Shown: positions 6,978 through 15,400, counted from the stretch's first letter. The stretch: 17,842 nt of DNA from an uncultured Eggerthellaceae bacterium (GCA_934668515.1 CAKUNS010000029.1:1-17842), one strand, 5' to 3'. Program-made: numbers and translations. The notes: generated by a model not told the origin, from the letters alone.

Positions 6978-8116
6978 AGTTCCAGCACCTCCACGAACGC
7001 GGCCTGCATTTTACGGGGGTCGTGCCAGGTGGGACGCATGCCGTCAACCAAATCGCGCTGGATGACGCGCGTGCCATGCGACTCGATGGCGGCAACGACC
7101 TCGTCGGAAGCGATGACGGGCCTTGCGCGCATGATGTCGCTGTCGACGCCGTACGTCATGCTTTCGCGAACATTCGGCCCGCTAGACGCAGGTTTATGAA
7201 CCAGCATGAAGTCAAGAAGCCCCGAAAGGCCGTGCTTTTCAAGCGCCTCGAAATGCTCGTAGGCGTTCAAACCCCATGTCTCGCCTTGCATGTCGGCAAG
7301 CGAGCACACGAACAACGTCTTGCCCTTCGATTCGCGAATGGCATCGACTATGCCCGGAACAAGCAAGTTCGGAATGATGGACGTGTACAACGAGCCCGGG
7401 CCCAGAACGATGAGGTCGGCCTGGCGGATTGCCTGGAGAGCCGGCTCGTAAGCAATGATAGGCTCAGTCGAGCGCAAGTTGACGGTCTCAAGGGCGCTGC
7501 GTGAATGGCAGGCAACGGCCTGGCCCTCGAGCACGTGCCCATCACGCGTCTTCGCCACGAGGTTCACGCGATTTAGCGTCGAAGGATACACATGCCCACG
7601 CGCGTTAAGGATGCGCTCGCAGATCTTGATTGCCTCGGGAAAGCTGCGACTGGTGACTTCCAGGCTTGAAAGCATCAGGTTGCCCAGCGTATGGTTCTCG
7701 GCAAACGAAAAACGCAGCTTGAACGCAGCGGTAAGCGGGTCATGCGGGTCGGCCGCCATGGCGGTGATGCATTTGCGCACATCGCCCGGGGCCGTGACGC
7801 CCGCCTCATCGCGTAGGATGCCGGTTGACCCGCCGTCGTCGGCCATGGCCACCACGGCCGAGGTTTCGGCCCCCATGGAAAGCAGGGTGCGAATGGACAT
7901 AGGGGCACCCGTTCCACCGCCAATGACGACGGCTTTTGGAGCACGTCCGTCTACCGAAGGGGCCTCGATCTGGGAAAGCGAATCGAAAGCGCCGGTGGCG
8001 GAGGGGTCATGAGTGAACGGCGGCGTCTGCGCAGGCTTGCCCTTTCGGGGCGCACCGATGCCAGCACGCACGGCCGCAACGCGACCCGTAACGTCAATGG
8101 GAAGTTTTTGAAGCAT
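6956..8116 (-). CDS. yvcK: YvcK/CofD-like gluconeogenesis factor
   Basis: YvcK proteins (CofD-like fold, UDP-sugar binding) are needed for growth on gluconeogenic carbon sources and influence cell-wall synthesis in Gram-positive bacteria. The core begins at about residue 61, with the nucleotide-binding VVIGGGTG (63-70) and MADDGGSTGILRDE (91-104), then GDVRKCI, HTLGNLML and VLGPGSLYTSIIPNLLVPGI. At 386 residues it is longer than the usual ~310-330, because about 60 N-terminal residues precede the core. They are Pro/Ala/Ser-rich with basic residues and look disordered. The ATG at 8116 shares one base with the rapZ stop, and no later ATG precedes the core, so the extension appears genuine. Its 3' end overlaps whiA. 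Confidence 0.93.
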   Translation of the reverse strand: MLQKLPIDVTGRVAAVRAGIGAPRKGKPAQTPPFTHDPSATGAFDSLSQIEAPSVDGRAPKAVVIGGGTGAPMSIRTLLSMGAETSAVVAMADDGGSTGILRDEAGVTAPGDVRKCITAMAADPHDPLTAAFKLRFSFAENHTLGNLMLSSLEVTSRSFPEAIKICERILNARGHVYPSTLNRVNLVAKTRDGHVLEGQAVACHSRSALETVNLRSTEPIIAYEPALQAIRQADLIVLGPGSLYTSIIPNLLVPGIVDAIRESKGKTLFVCSLADMQGETWGLNAYEHFEALEKHGLSGLLDFMLVHKPASSGPNVRESMTYGVDSDIMRARPVIASDEVVAAIESHGTRVIQRDLVDGMRPTWHDPRKMQAAFVEVLELCRSPQM

Positions 8117-9102
8117 TATGCACCGGCCTTATGGGCGCAATCGCCTTCTACCGCAGGGTCGCAACCAGCGGGATCGGCGTTCACCAGCGTGCCGTCGGCG
8201 CGCTCGGCCAGCGCAAGGTCACGATGGGCGACGCTGACACGATATCCCTTTTGACGCAGGTAATTGCCCGTCTCTTCGGCCAGAACCACGCTGCGATGCT
8301 GGCCACCCGTGCAGCCAACGGCAATGGCGAGCTGCTGTTTGCCCTCGTCGACATAGCCGGGCATGACCGTGTCAAGAAGCGCCTCCCACGCCTTCAGGAA
8401 GTTCTCGGTTTCCTTGCGATACATGACGAAGTCGCGCACCGGCGCATCGAAGCCGGTTAGATAGCGAAGCTTAGGGTCGTAGAACGGATTGGGCAGATAG
8501 CGCACGTCCATGACTAGATCGGCATCCTCGGGCAACCCATGTTTGAAGCCGAATGAGTACACTACGACGGCCAAGCCTTCGCGACGCTCGCCCGTAGAGA
8601 ACTCGGTGTACAGGCGCGAACGCAGCTCGCCTGGCGTGAGGTCGGTGGTATTGATAATCAAGTCGGCATGCTCGCGCAGATCGTACAAAAGGTCTCGTTC
8701 GCGAGAGATGCCGCGGGAAATGCTTGCACCGTCAGCGCACAGCGGATGACGTCGGCGTGACGACTTGTAACGGGCAATGAGCTTCTCATCGTCGGCATCC
8801 AGAAAGACGACAGTGAACGGTATTTTCTTGGCATCCAAATCGGCAAGGGAGTCGCGCATGCTTGCGAAGAACGAGCGCGTACGCGCATCGCAGACAATGC
8901 AAAGCTTGCGGGAGCCGTCAGGCTGACTGGGTACGTCGTTCATGCCGACAAGCTCGCCGATTAGCGCAGGCGGCAAGTTATCAACGCAGAAGTAACCCAA
9001 ATCCTCGAAAATATGCAGGGCTTCGGTTCGGCCTGCGCCTGACATGCCGCTGATGATCACCAACTCGGGCAACGACGACTCGTCGATGTTCTGCTCGGTC
9101 AT
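8116..9102 (-). CDS. rapZ: RapZ/YvcJ-family nucleotide-binding protein
   Basis: RapZ family members bind nucleotides at an N-terminal P-loop. The E. coli protein is an RNA-binding adaptor for glucosamine-6-phosphate synthase control, and Bacillus YvcJ hydrolyses GTP. Visible here are the P-loop GMSGAGRT (about residues 19-26), DLGYFCVDNLPP, VFLDADDEKLIARYKSSRRRHPL, and the C-terminal GCTGGQHRSV and HRDL. The Walker lysine is Arg (GRT), which I recall from other actinobacterial members. I start at the ATG at 9102 because AAGGAG lies six bases before it; an ATG at 9129 lacks a site. The 328-residue product extends about 30 residues beyond the usual HRD end, including two Cys. The link to small RNAs is unproven in this lineage. 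Confidence 0.93.
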   Translation of the reverse strand: MTEQNIDESSLPELVIISGMSGAGRTEALHIFEDLGYFCVDNLPPALIGELVGMNDVPSQPDGSRKLCIVCDARTRSFFASMRDSLADLDAKKIPFTVVFLDADDEKLIARYKSSRRRHPLCADGASISRGISRERDLLYDLREHADLIINTTDLTPGELRSRLYTEFSTGERREGLAVVVYSFGFKHGLPEDADLVMDVRYLPNPFYDPKLRYLTGFDAPVRDFVMYRKETENFLKAWEALLDTVMPGYVDEGKQQLAIAVGCTGGQHRSVVLAEETGNYLRQKGYRVSVAHRDLALAERADGTLVNADPAGCDPAVEGDCAHKAGA

Positions 9103-9135
9103 GAGCTGCTCCTTAACTCGCTGAATCATCTTGAT

Positions 9136-9157
9136 GCGCCGGGAAATCCCGCTGCGC
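9136..9157 (-). other. Compact hairpin between uvrC and rapZ
   Basis: Read on the minus strand, GCGC-AG-CGGG-ATTT-CCCG-GCGC folds into an 8-bp stem with a 2-base bulge and a 4-base loop. It lies 22 bases after the uvrC stop. No U tract follows, so it is not an intrinsic terminator. Confidence 0.4.
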
Positions 9158-9178
9158 CTGAACGTTCATCCACGCCGA

Positions 9179-11263
9179 TCATTCGTTTAGAGGTTCTTCA
9201 ACCTGCTGTTCTTTTGCCTCGACGGAAACCTTTTCCGTCTTGTCATTATACTGCCGCAGCACGCGATAGCACTCCTCGGCTACCTCGACTGGCAGAACAC
9301 CCGCATCCTTGATCTCTTGAAGCGAAGCCTCGCGCAAGTTCTTGAACGACCTGAAGTGACGCAGGAGCGCCTTTTTGCGCACCGGCCCCATGCCGGCGAC
9401 CTCGTCGAGAATGCTTGAAGTCATTCCCTTGCCGCGCAGCTCGCGGTGGAACGTGATGGCGAAACGATGCGCCTCGTCGCGCACCTGCTTCACCAGGTAA
9501 AGCGACGCCGAACCACCTGGCAGCACGACGGGGCCGGTATCCTGCCACGGGACGAACAGTTCCTCATCTCGCTTCGCAAGGCCCGCAAGGGCGATGTCGT
9601 CGATGCCCATCTTGTCGAACATCTCCATGACCGCCGAAAGCTGCGGCTTGCCACCGTCAAGGATGATGAGATCGGGCTTTTTGCCGAAACGCTCGTCGGC
9701 CATGCGCTCGGGAGCGTAACGGCGCGACATGACCTCCTGCATCGAGAGGAAGTCGTTCGCTTCATCGAGCTGGGCTTTTATCTTGAAGCGACGATACTGG
9801 TTCTTGTCTGGCTTGCCGTTGGTGAACACCACCATCGAGGCAACCGTGTAGCTGCCGTGGTTGGTGGAGATGTCGAAGCACTCGATGCGTAGCGGCGGCT
9901 TGTCCATGCCAAGCGCGCTTTCCAGCTGCAGTAGAGCGTCGTTGATACGCTTGTCGTCGTAGTTGGTGCGAACCTTATAGCGCAGCAGCGTATGCTGGGC
10001 GTTCTTCTCGGCCATGGTCACAAGCTCGGCCTTCTCGCCCTTCTGCGGGGCGACAAAGCGCACCTTGGCCCCGTGGACGCTGGCAAGCTTCTGAGTGAGC
10101 CAGCCTTCCATAGCCGTCGCATCTTCGGGAAGCTCGCGAAGGATGACCTCACGCGGAATCGACGTTGACGCCTCATAATAGCGCAGCAGGAACATATGGA
10201 GCAGATCCTCGTCGGGGACATCGCGTCCGCGGTCGAGAACGAACTCATTCGAGTTGATGATGCGCCCCTCGCGGACCATGAACACGTGCGCCGCCGAGAC
10301 GGTTTCCTCGCGGAACAAGCCGATGACGTCGGCGTTCATGTTATGCGAAGTAACGGCATGCTGCTTGTCGTTAAGCGACTTCACGGCATCGATGCGGCTT
10401 TTGATGCGCGCCGCGCGCTCGAAGTCGAGCTCGGCAGCCGCAACCTGCATCTCCTCGGTCATGTCGCGGATGAACTCGCCGTGGTTGCCCTCAAGAAAGC
10501 GAGCTACCCGCTTGACATTCTCGGCATATTCCTCGGGACGAATCTGCCCGCAACAGGCCCCGGGACCAAGCCCCACGTGATAATCGAAGCAGGGACGCGT
10601 GTTTGAAAGGGCAAGCTCGCCCTTTTCCTGACGACGCTGCAAAGCACGCCAGTCGGCGCAGGAGGTGGAGCAAATCGGAACGATCCTGCGCACCGCGTCG
10701 ATCATCGTGCGGGCGGCACGGCTGTCAGTGAAGGGGCCGAAGTAACGCGTGTCAGGACGGCGCTTCTCACGTGTGAACTTGATGGCAGGAAAAGCATCGC
10801 CCGTGGTAAGGGCAATGAAGGGATAGGACTTATCGTCCTTGAAGTCGGCGTTGAAGTACGGCGTGTACTGGTTGATGAGCTCGCGCTCCAAAACCAACGA
10901 CTCGTGCTCGTTGCCAACGACGATGTACTCGAATGAGTCGATCTGCTCGACAAGCAGAGGGATCTTCGCACGATCGTCCTGGAAGTTCACGTACTGGCGC
11001 ATGCGTGCGCGAAGCTGCTTGGCCTTGCCAACGTAAATAACCTCGCCGCGAGCGTTCTTCCACAAGTAGCACCCGGGAAGGGTTGGGACACTGTCAAGCT
11101 GACGCTTGATGCGGGCGATCTTCTCTTCTTGGCTAGCGCGCGCTCGTGCGGCCTCTTCTTCAGGGTCGAAGTCGGCATCTTCCGCGGACGCATAATGAGA
11201 ACCCGACCACAGGTCGTGCTCGTCTAGCGGTTCGTTTTCGAAATCGGGATGCGAGGGCTGCAT
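9179..11263 (-). CDS. uvrC: Excinuclease ABC subunit UvrC
   Basis: UvrC makes both incisions around a lesion after UvrA and UvrB have loaded in nucleotide excision repair. From the chosen ATG (11263) the product is 694 residues. In order: an acidic extension (about 1-50), a GIY-YIG nuclease (GCYLWKN...VIYVGKAKQLRARMRQYV, about 64-91), a cysteine cluster, a UVR domain for UvrB contact (LDFERAARIKSRID), the RNase H-like nuclease with CFDIS, LIILDGGKPQ and the His in FAITFHRELRG, and tandem helix-hairpin-helix (GMGPVRKKALLRHF). The family is usually near 600 residues, the excess being the N-terminal extension and a Glu-rich tail. The reading frame is open up to 11449, but that would run through the inferred promoter and into sbcD. 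The visible Shine-Dalgarno site is weak. Confidence 0.93.
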   Translation of the reverse strand: MQPSHPDFENEPLDEHDLWSGSHYASAEDADFDPEEEAARARASQEEKIARIKRQLDSVPTLPGCYLWKNARGEVIYVGKAKQLRARMRQYVNFQDDRAKIPLLVEQIDSFEYIVVGNEHESLVLERELINQYTPYFNADFKDDKSYPFIALTTGDAFPAIKFTREKRRPDTRYFGPFTDSRAARTMIDAVRRIVPICSTSCADWRALQRRQEKGELALSNTRPCFDYHVGLGPGACCGQIRPEEYAENVKRVARFLEGNHGEFIRDMTEEMQVAAAELDFERAARIKSRIDAVKSLNDKQHAVTSHNMNADVIGLFREETVSAAHVFMVREGRIINSNEFVLDRGRDVPDEDLLHMFLLRYYEASTSIPREVILRELPEDATAMEGWLTQKLASVHGAKVRFVAPQKGEKAELVTMAEKNAQHTLLRYKVRTNYDDKRINDALLQLESALGMDKPPLRIECFDISTNHGSYTVASMVVFTNGKPDKNQYRRFKIKAQLDEANDFLSMQEVMSRRYAPERMADERFGKKPDLIILDGGKPQLSAVMEMFDKMGIDDIALAGLAKRDEELFVPWQDTGPVVLPGGSASLYLVKQVRDEAHRFAITFHRELRGKGMTSSILDEVAGMGPVRKKALLRHFRSFKNLREASLQEIKDAGVLPVEVAEECYRVLRQYNDKTEKVSVEAKEQQVEEPLNE

Positions 11264-11291
11264 ATTCTCACGCTTACCGTGCTTATCGTGC
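11264..11291 (-). repeat. Three tandem 9-base units before the uvrC start
   Basis: Read on the minus strand, GCACGATAA, GCACGGTAA and GCGTGAGAA follow one another up to the base before the ATG. The first two differ at one base, the third is more diverged. The period of nine keeps the frame open. They may be leader sequence or remnants of coding sequence. Confidence 0.4.
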
Positions 11292-11294
11292 GGG

Positions 11295-11313
11295 TTCAAC
11301 GCGTTGAAGTATA
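11295..11313 (-). promoter_or_regulatory. Candidate uvrC promoter -10 with overlapping palindrome
   Basis: On the minus strand TATACT (11308-11313) is a 5 of 6 match to the -10 consensus. No good -35 box lies at 16-18 bases (best TTTG-containing words near 11330-11336). The perfect 14-bp palindrome TTCAACGCGTTGAA (11295-11308) begins in the -10 box and covers the expected start of transcription near 11301, a position typical of a repressor site. It does not match the GAAC-N4-GTTC form of Gram-positive LexA boxes. Confidence 0.45.
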
Positions 11314-11376
11314 GCAAAGGCAACCGCGAACAAAGCCCCTGCAAGAGCAACGCACGATATCCCCGTCGCCAGCGTT

Positions 11377-11382
11377 TATAAT
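11377..11382 (+). promoter_or_regulatory. Candidate -10 box of the sbcDC promoter
   Basis: A perfect TATAAT lies 52 bases before the sbcD start, pointing away from the uvrC -10 box. The -35 region (ACGATA at 17 bases) does not match consensus. Its context CGTTTATAATC is identical over 11 bases to the -10 context of the inferred secG promoter on the other strand. Confidence 0.45.
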
Positions 11383-11434
11383 CCGATGAACGACACAACA
11401 AAGCAATCGGATTCAATCCAGAAACGGCAACGCC

Positions 11435-12613
11435 ATGAGATTCCTTCATTTAGCCGACTTGCATCTTGGGAAAAGCGTCGACGGCTTTTCGCTGATCGAC
11501 GACCAGAAGTTCGCCCTTCGGCAAATTCTCTCACGCATCGAACGCGAAGTCGCAGCCACGCCGAAACTCGATGCGATCTTGATCGCGGGCGATTTCTACG
11601 ACAAACCGCAACCTTCGGCAGAGGCCGTCGATCTTGCCGACTGGTTTCTGACCGAACTGGCTAAAACCCAGGTGAAATGCTTCATCATCCCTGGAAACCA
11701 CGACTCGGCCGAGCGCCTGTCGTACGCGAACGGAATACTGTCTGATGCCGGCATTCACATTGCCGGTTCCTTCATGGGCTCGATCGACCACTTCAGCCTT
11801 GCCGACGAACACGGCCCAGTGACGTTTTGGCTGCTGCCGTTCGTGAAGCCCGTGAACGTGCGCGCGTTCTTCCCCGACGACGAGATCGGAACCGACTACA
11901 CCGCTGCCATCAAGACGATGCTGCAACACGAAGACATCGATTACGTCAAAAGGAACGTTGCCTTGGTGCATCAGTTCGTCTCGTTCGGATCGCAAAAGCC
12001 CGAAACGTCCGATTCGGAACTTGCCTCAGTTGGCGGTTTGGACGAAGTCGACTCCTCGATATTCGACCAGTTCGACTATGTGGCCCTGGGTCACATCCAT
12101 AAGTCGCAGCCACTTGGCAAGAAGAACATGCGCTATGCGGGATCGCTTTTGAAGTATTCCTTCTCGGAAGCCGGCCAAGAGAAACGTTTCCCTTTGGTCA
12201 CACTAAATGAAAAGGGCCGGATGGATATCGAGTTCGTCGAGATTCAGGCACTGCACGACATGCGCGAGATCAAAGGGCCTCTGGCAGACCTGATCAGCGA
12301 AGACGTGGTGAACGCAGCGCCCGCCGACGATTACTTGCACGTCACGCTGACCGACGAGAACCCCATCATCGATGCGCTTGCGCGGGTGCGCGCCGTCTAC
12401 CCCAACATGATGGAGCTGGACTATCAAGCAACCATCGATCGCATGAATGCTCAAAAGGACATCGCAATGCAGCCGGACAAACTTAACCTCTCGCCCAGCC
12501 AGCTATTCGAGGAATTCTTCGAGGAACGTCTGGGAAGACCCCTTTCCCCTTTGCAGCGCTCGACGTTTCAGCGCGTGCTTGAATCATGCATGGAAGACGG
12601 TGATGCCAAATGA
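11435..12613 (+). CDS. sbcD: Exonuclease SbcCD, nuclease subunit SbcD (Mre11-like)
   Basis: SbcD is the Mn-dependent phosphoesterase of the SbcCD complex, which opens DNA hairpins and trims blocked or double-strand ends. The 392-residue product carries the ordered metal-binding motifs of the calcineurin-like family: DLHLG (D8, H10), GDFYD (D53), GNHD (N88, H89, D90), VHQ and GHIH (about 219-222). The capping and SbcC-binding regions fill the C-terminal third. The ATG at 11435 gives the canonical MRFLHLADLHLG start, though no good ribosome binding site precedes it. It is transcribed divergently from uvrC, and its stop overlaps the sbcC start by four bases (ATGA), so the subunits are translationally coupled. 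Confidence 0.96.
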   Translation: MRFLHLADLHLGKSVDGFSLIDDQKFALRQILSRIEREVAATPKLDAILIAGDFYDKPQPSAEAVDLADWFLTELAKTQVKCFIIPGNHDSAERLSYANGILSDAGIHIAGSFMGSIDHFSLADEHGPVTFWLLPFVKPVNVRAFFPDDEIGTDYTAAIKTMLQHEDIDYVKRNVALVHQFVSFGSQKPETSDSELASVGGLDEVDSSIFDQFDYVALGHIHKSQPLGKKNMRYAGSLLKYSFSEAGQEKRFPLVTLNEKGRMDIEFVEIQALHDMREIKGPLADLISEDVVNAAPADDYLHVTLTDENPIIDALARVRAVYPNMMELDYQATIDRMNAQKDIAMQPDKLNLSPSQLFEEFFEERLGRPLSPLQRSTFQRVLESCMEDGDAK

Positions 12614-15372
12614 GGCCCATCAAGCTTGTCATCAGCGCATTCGGCCCTTACGCACAAGAAACAACCGTCAACTTCGAAAAGATCGGCTCATCGGGCTTGT
12701 ACCTTATCTGCGGCGACACGGGGTCGGGAAAGACCACCATCTTCGACGCGATTTCCTTCGCATTGTTCGGCATGCCCGCGGGCGAAACCAGAAGCGCAGC
12801 GAATCTCCGAAGCGACTTCGCCGACCCGGCAACTAAAACCTTCGTCGACCTGACGTTCGCCTACCGCGACAAGGAATACCGCATCGTCAGGAACCCGCGC
12901 TACGAAAGGCCCGCCAAACGCGGAAGCGGTATGGCGACCGAGCAGGCCGCGGCCGAACTGCACCTTCCCGACGGCAGTGTCGAAACCGGCCCCGTTGCCG
13001 TCGATGCGAAAGTCAGGGAAACGCTTGGCGTGACAAAAAGCCAATACGAGCAGATCGCGATGATCGCGCAGGGCGAATTCAAGAAGCTGCTGAATGCCAA
13101 CACGAAAGACCGCGCCGACATCTTCCGCCATATTTTCAGCACGGCACCCTACGAGGCGCTTCAAAACGAGCTCAAATCAAAGGCGAATGCGCTGAAAAAC
13201 GCGAGCGAGCGTGCAAACGAGCGCATTGCCTCCCTTGCGCGTCAAGTTAACCTGAACCCCGAAAGCGAAGGTTTTGCTGAGGTTGATCGCATGATCGCTC
13301 TTGGCGCGATCGACGCCGACAAATTGAAGAGCATCGTGGAAGACGCCGTTTCGGCGGACAAGGAAAAGGCGCAGACGCTTGCCGCCGCGAATAAGGAAAA
13401 GCGTAGCCAGCTGCAAAACACCGAAAGCGAACTTGCCAAAGCGAAGCAACGTGCCTCGATGGAGGAACGGCGTCGACGTTTGGAGGAAGAGCTGGCTCTT
13501 GCTCAAACCGCCATGAACGAAGCGAAGGCCCGCCTTGAAGCCGCTCAGGCTAACGAGCCCGAACTTGCTTCCTTGCCCGCGAAAATCGAAGAAGCGCAGC
13601 GTTTGATGCAACTTGTCGACGAAACGGAACGAGTCAGAATAGATCTCGATGCCGCAGTGAATGCGCGCGATCGCGCAGTTAAAGCCGCAAGCGAATCAAG
13701 GACGCAAGCGGAGGCGGCAGAATCCCTGCTCAAGGAACTACTTGCCTCACAGGCAAGCCTTATCGACCTCACCCAAAAGCAACGCGATCTTACGCAAAAA
13801 ATCGAGGCGCTAAAACAAGAACAGAAGAGAATCGACGAAACATGTCGCGAGTTCGATAAAGCCCTCAGAGAATCCGCACAGGCGAATGCAAGCCTTTTGC
13901 AAGAGCAGGCAGACTATCGCGATGTTCAGCGAGCAAGCGATCACGCTTTCGAGGAATCGCGCGCCGCAAGAAAAGCCTACCTTGACAACCAGGCGGGCAT
14001 CCTTGCGCAGGAGCTTGAGAAAGGGTCCCCCTGCCCTGTTTGCGGCTCGCAAAACCACCCCCGCAAAGCTTCCCTTGTCGAATCTGCGCCCTCTAAAGAA
14101 GAGATCGAACGGCTCGAGCAGCTATCGACCAAGATGCAAGCAAGCGCAACTGAAGCTTCAGCCGCATGCGCACGCGCGAAGACACGATACGAGGAAAGGC
14201 AAACCCGCCTAGCCTCTTTGGAAGAGCGTTTCGGCAAACGCAATGATCTTGACGCCGCTGCAGCAAATTTGAAAGAGGAAACTGCGAAGCTCACGACCGA
14301 ATGCGCCTCTTTAGGCGATCCTGAAACGCAAGCGAAAAAGACAGCAACGGAAATCGAAAGCACCCAAAGCAGGATCGAGAAACTCAAACTGCAGCAAGCC
14401 TCCCTCGATCAAGAAGCCACCCACGCCCAAACTCTTTCAGCCATTGCGGAAAGCAAGCTCGCAGAAAAAACCGCTGAGCTGGAAAGCCACGGCCACACAG
14501 ACAAGCAGCGACTTCGCGCGAGCATCGACGCCCTGATCAAACGCAAAACCCAGTTTGAGGAAGCATTGCAAGGCGCCAAGCTTGCGTTTGAGGCAGCGCG
14601 CAGCAAAGTGGTAGAGGAAACAGGCAAAGAACAGGCACTTCGTTCAGAAATCGCACGCATCGACGCGCTCGACATAGAAGAGCTTGCAGAGCGCAAGGAA
14701 GGCCTTCGGGAGCGACTTGAAGCGATCGCCAATGAACTGGAGCCGTATGAAAAACGAATAGCCGTTAACGAGCGGGCGCTTTCGAGCATCGAAGAGGAAC
14801 TCAAGGAGACCGATCGAACCCGCAAGGAATACGGGGAGCTTTCCGTTCTTGCCGACGTGGCGTGCGGCACGTTGAAGGGATCACAGCGAATATCCTTCGA
14901 GACCTACGTGCAGACGATTTACTTCGACATGGTGATCGCGGCATCGAATGCTCGCTTGGCTTTAATGGCGGGCGGGCGCTTCGAGCTCAGAAGAAAAGCG
15001 AGTGCCACGCTTTCGGGAAAAACGGGACTCGACCTGGATGTGTTCGATAGATATACCGGCAAGTCGCGCGATGCGTCGACATTGTCGGGCGGCGAGTCGT
15101 TCGAAGCGTCACTTTGCTTGGCTTTGGGACTCTCCGACGTCGTTCAAAGCCTGGCGGGCGGAATCCAACTTGACTCGATGTTCATCGATGAGGGCTTCGG
15201 GACGCTTGACGATGAATCGCTTGCGAATGCCATCAACATGCTCGCCGAGCTTTCGACTGGCAATAGGCTTGTCGGAATCATCAGTCACGTGGACGAACTG
15301 AAAACCGCAATCGATCGGAAGATCGTGGTGAAATCGGGTCCGCAAGGGTCATCACTCGAAGTGATCGCGTAG
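12610..15372 (+). CDS. sbcC: Exonuclease SbcCD, ATPase subunit SbcC (Rad50-like)
   Basis: SbcC is the SMC-like ATPase that controls access of DNA to SbcD. The 920-residue product has the N-terminal Walker A GDTGSGKTT (35-43), then a Q-loop segment IAQGEFKKLL. A long coiled coil (about 170-470) leads to a zinc hook CPVC (475-478) and a returning coiled coil to about 760. The C-terminal ATPase half has signature TLSGGESFEASL (LSGGE 825-829) and Walker B MFIDEGFGTLDDE (D860, E861). Length is a little below the ~1,050 of E. coli, as in many Gram-positive homologues. The coiled coils are rich in Ala, Glu, Lys and Arg. The start shares four bases with the sbcD stop. Confidence 0.96.
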   Translation: MRPIKLVISAFGPYAQETTVNFEKIGSSGLYLICGDTGSGKTTIFDAISFALFGMPAGETRSAANLRSDFADPATKTFVDLTFAYRDKEYRIVRNPRYERPAKRGSGMATEQAAAELHLPDGSVETGPVAVDAKVRETLGVTKSQYEQIAMIAQGEFKKLLNANTKDRADIFRHIFSTAPYEALQNELKSKANALKNASERANERIASLARQVNLNPESEGFAEVDRMIALGAIDADKLKSIVEDAVSADKEKAQTLAAANKEKRSQLQNTESELAKAKQRASMEERRRRLEEELALAQTAMNEAKARLEAAQANEPELASLPAKIEEAQRLMQLVDETERVRIDLDAAVNARDRAVKAASESRTQAEAAESLLKELLASQASLIDLTQKQRDLTQKIEALKQEQKRIDETCREFDKALRESAQANASLLQEQADYRDVQRASDHAFEESRAARKAYLDNQAGILAQELEKGSPCPVCGSQNHPRKASLVESAPSKEEIERLEQLSTKMQASATEASAACARAKTRYEERQTRLASLEERFGKRNDLDAAAANLKEETAKLTTECASLGDPETQAKKTATEIESTQSRIEKLKLQQASLDQEATHAQTLSAIAESKLAEKTAELESHGHTDKQRLRASIDALIKRKTQFEEALQGAKLAFEAARSKVVEETGKEQALRSEIARIDALDIEELAERKEGLRERLEAIANELEPYEKRIAVNERALSSIEEELKETDRTRKEYGELSVLADVACGTLKGSQRISFETYVQTIYFDMVIAASNARLALMAGGRFELRRKASATLSGKTGLDLDVFDRYTGKSRDASTLSGGESFEASLCLALGLSDVVQSLAGGIQLDSMFIDEGFGTLDDESLANAINMLAELSTGNRLVGIISHVDELKTAIDRKIVVKSGPQGSSLEVIA

Positions 15373-15400
15373 TGACGAAACGCGTAAGCACCGCGCAGAA

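Noticed and set aside
9103..9129. Longer rapZ start at 9129
   Set aside because: No ribosome binding site precedes it, while AAGGAG lies six bases before the ATG at 9102.
11295..11308. uvrC palindrome as a classical LexA box
   Set aside because: The sequence TTCAACGCGTTGAA lacks the GAAC-N4-GTTC spacing known for Gram-positive LexA sites.
11264..11449. Upstream extension of uvrC by up to 62 residues
   Set aside because: It would overlap the first codons of sbcD and run through the TATACT box and palindrome; the added residues are unlike UvrC.
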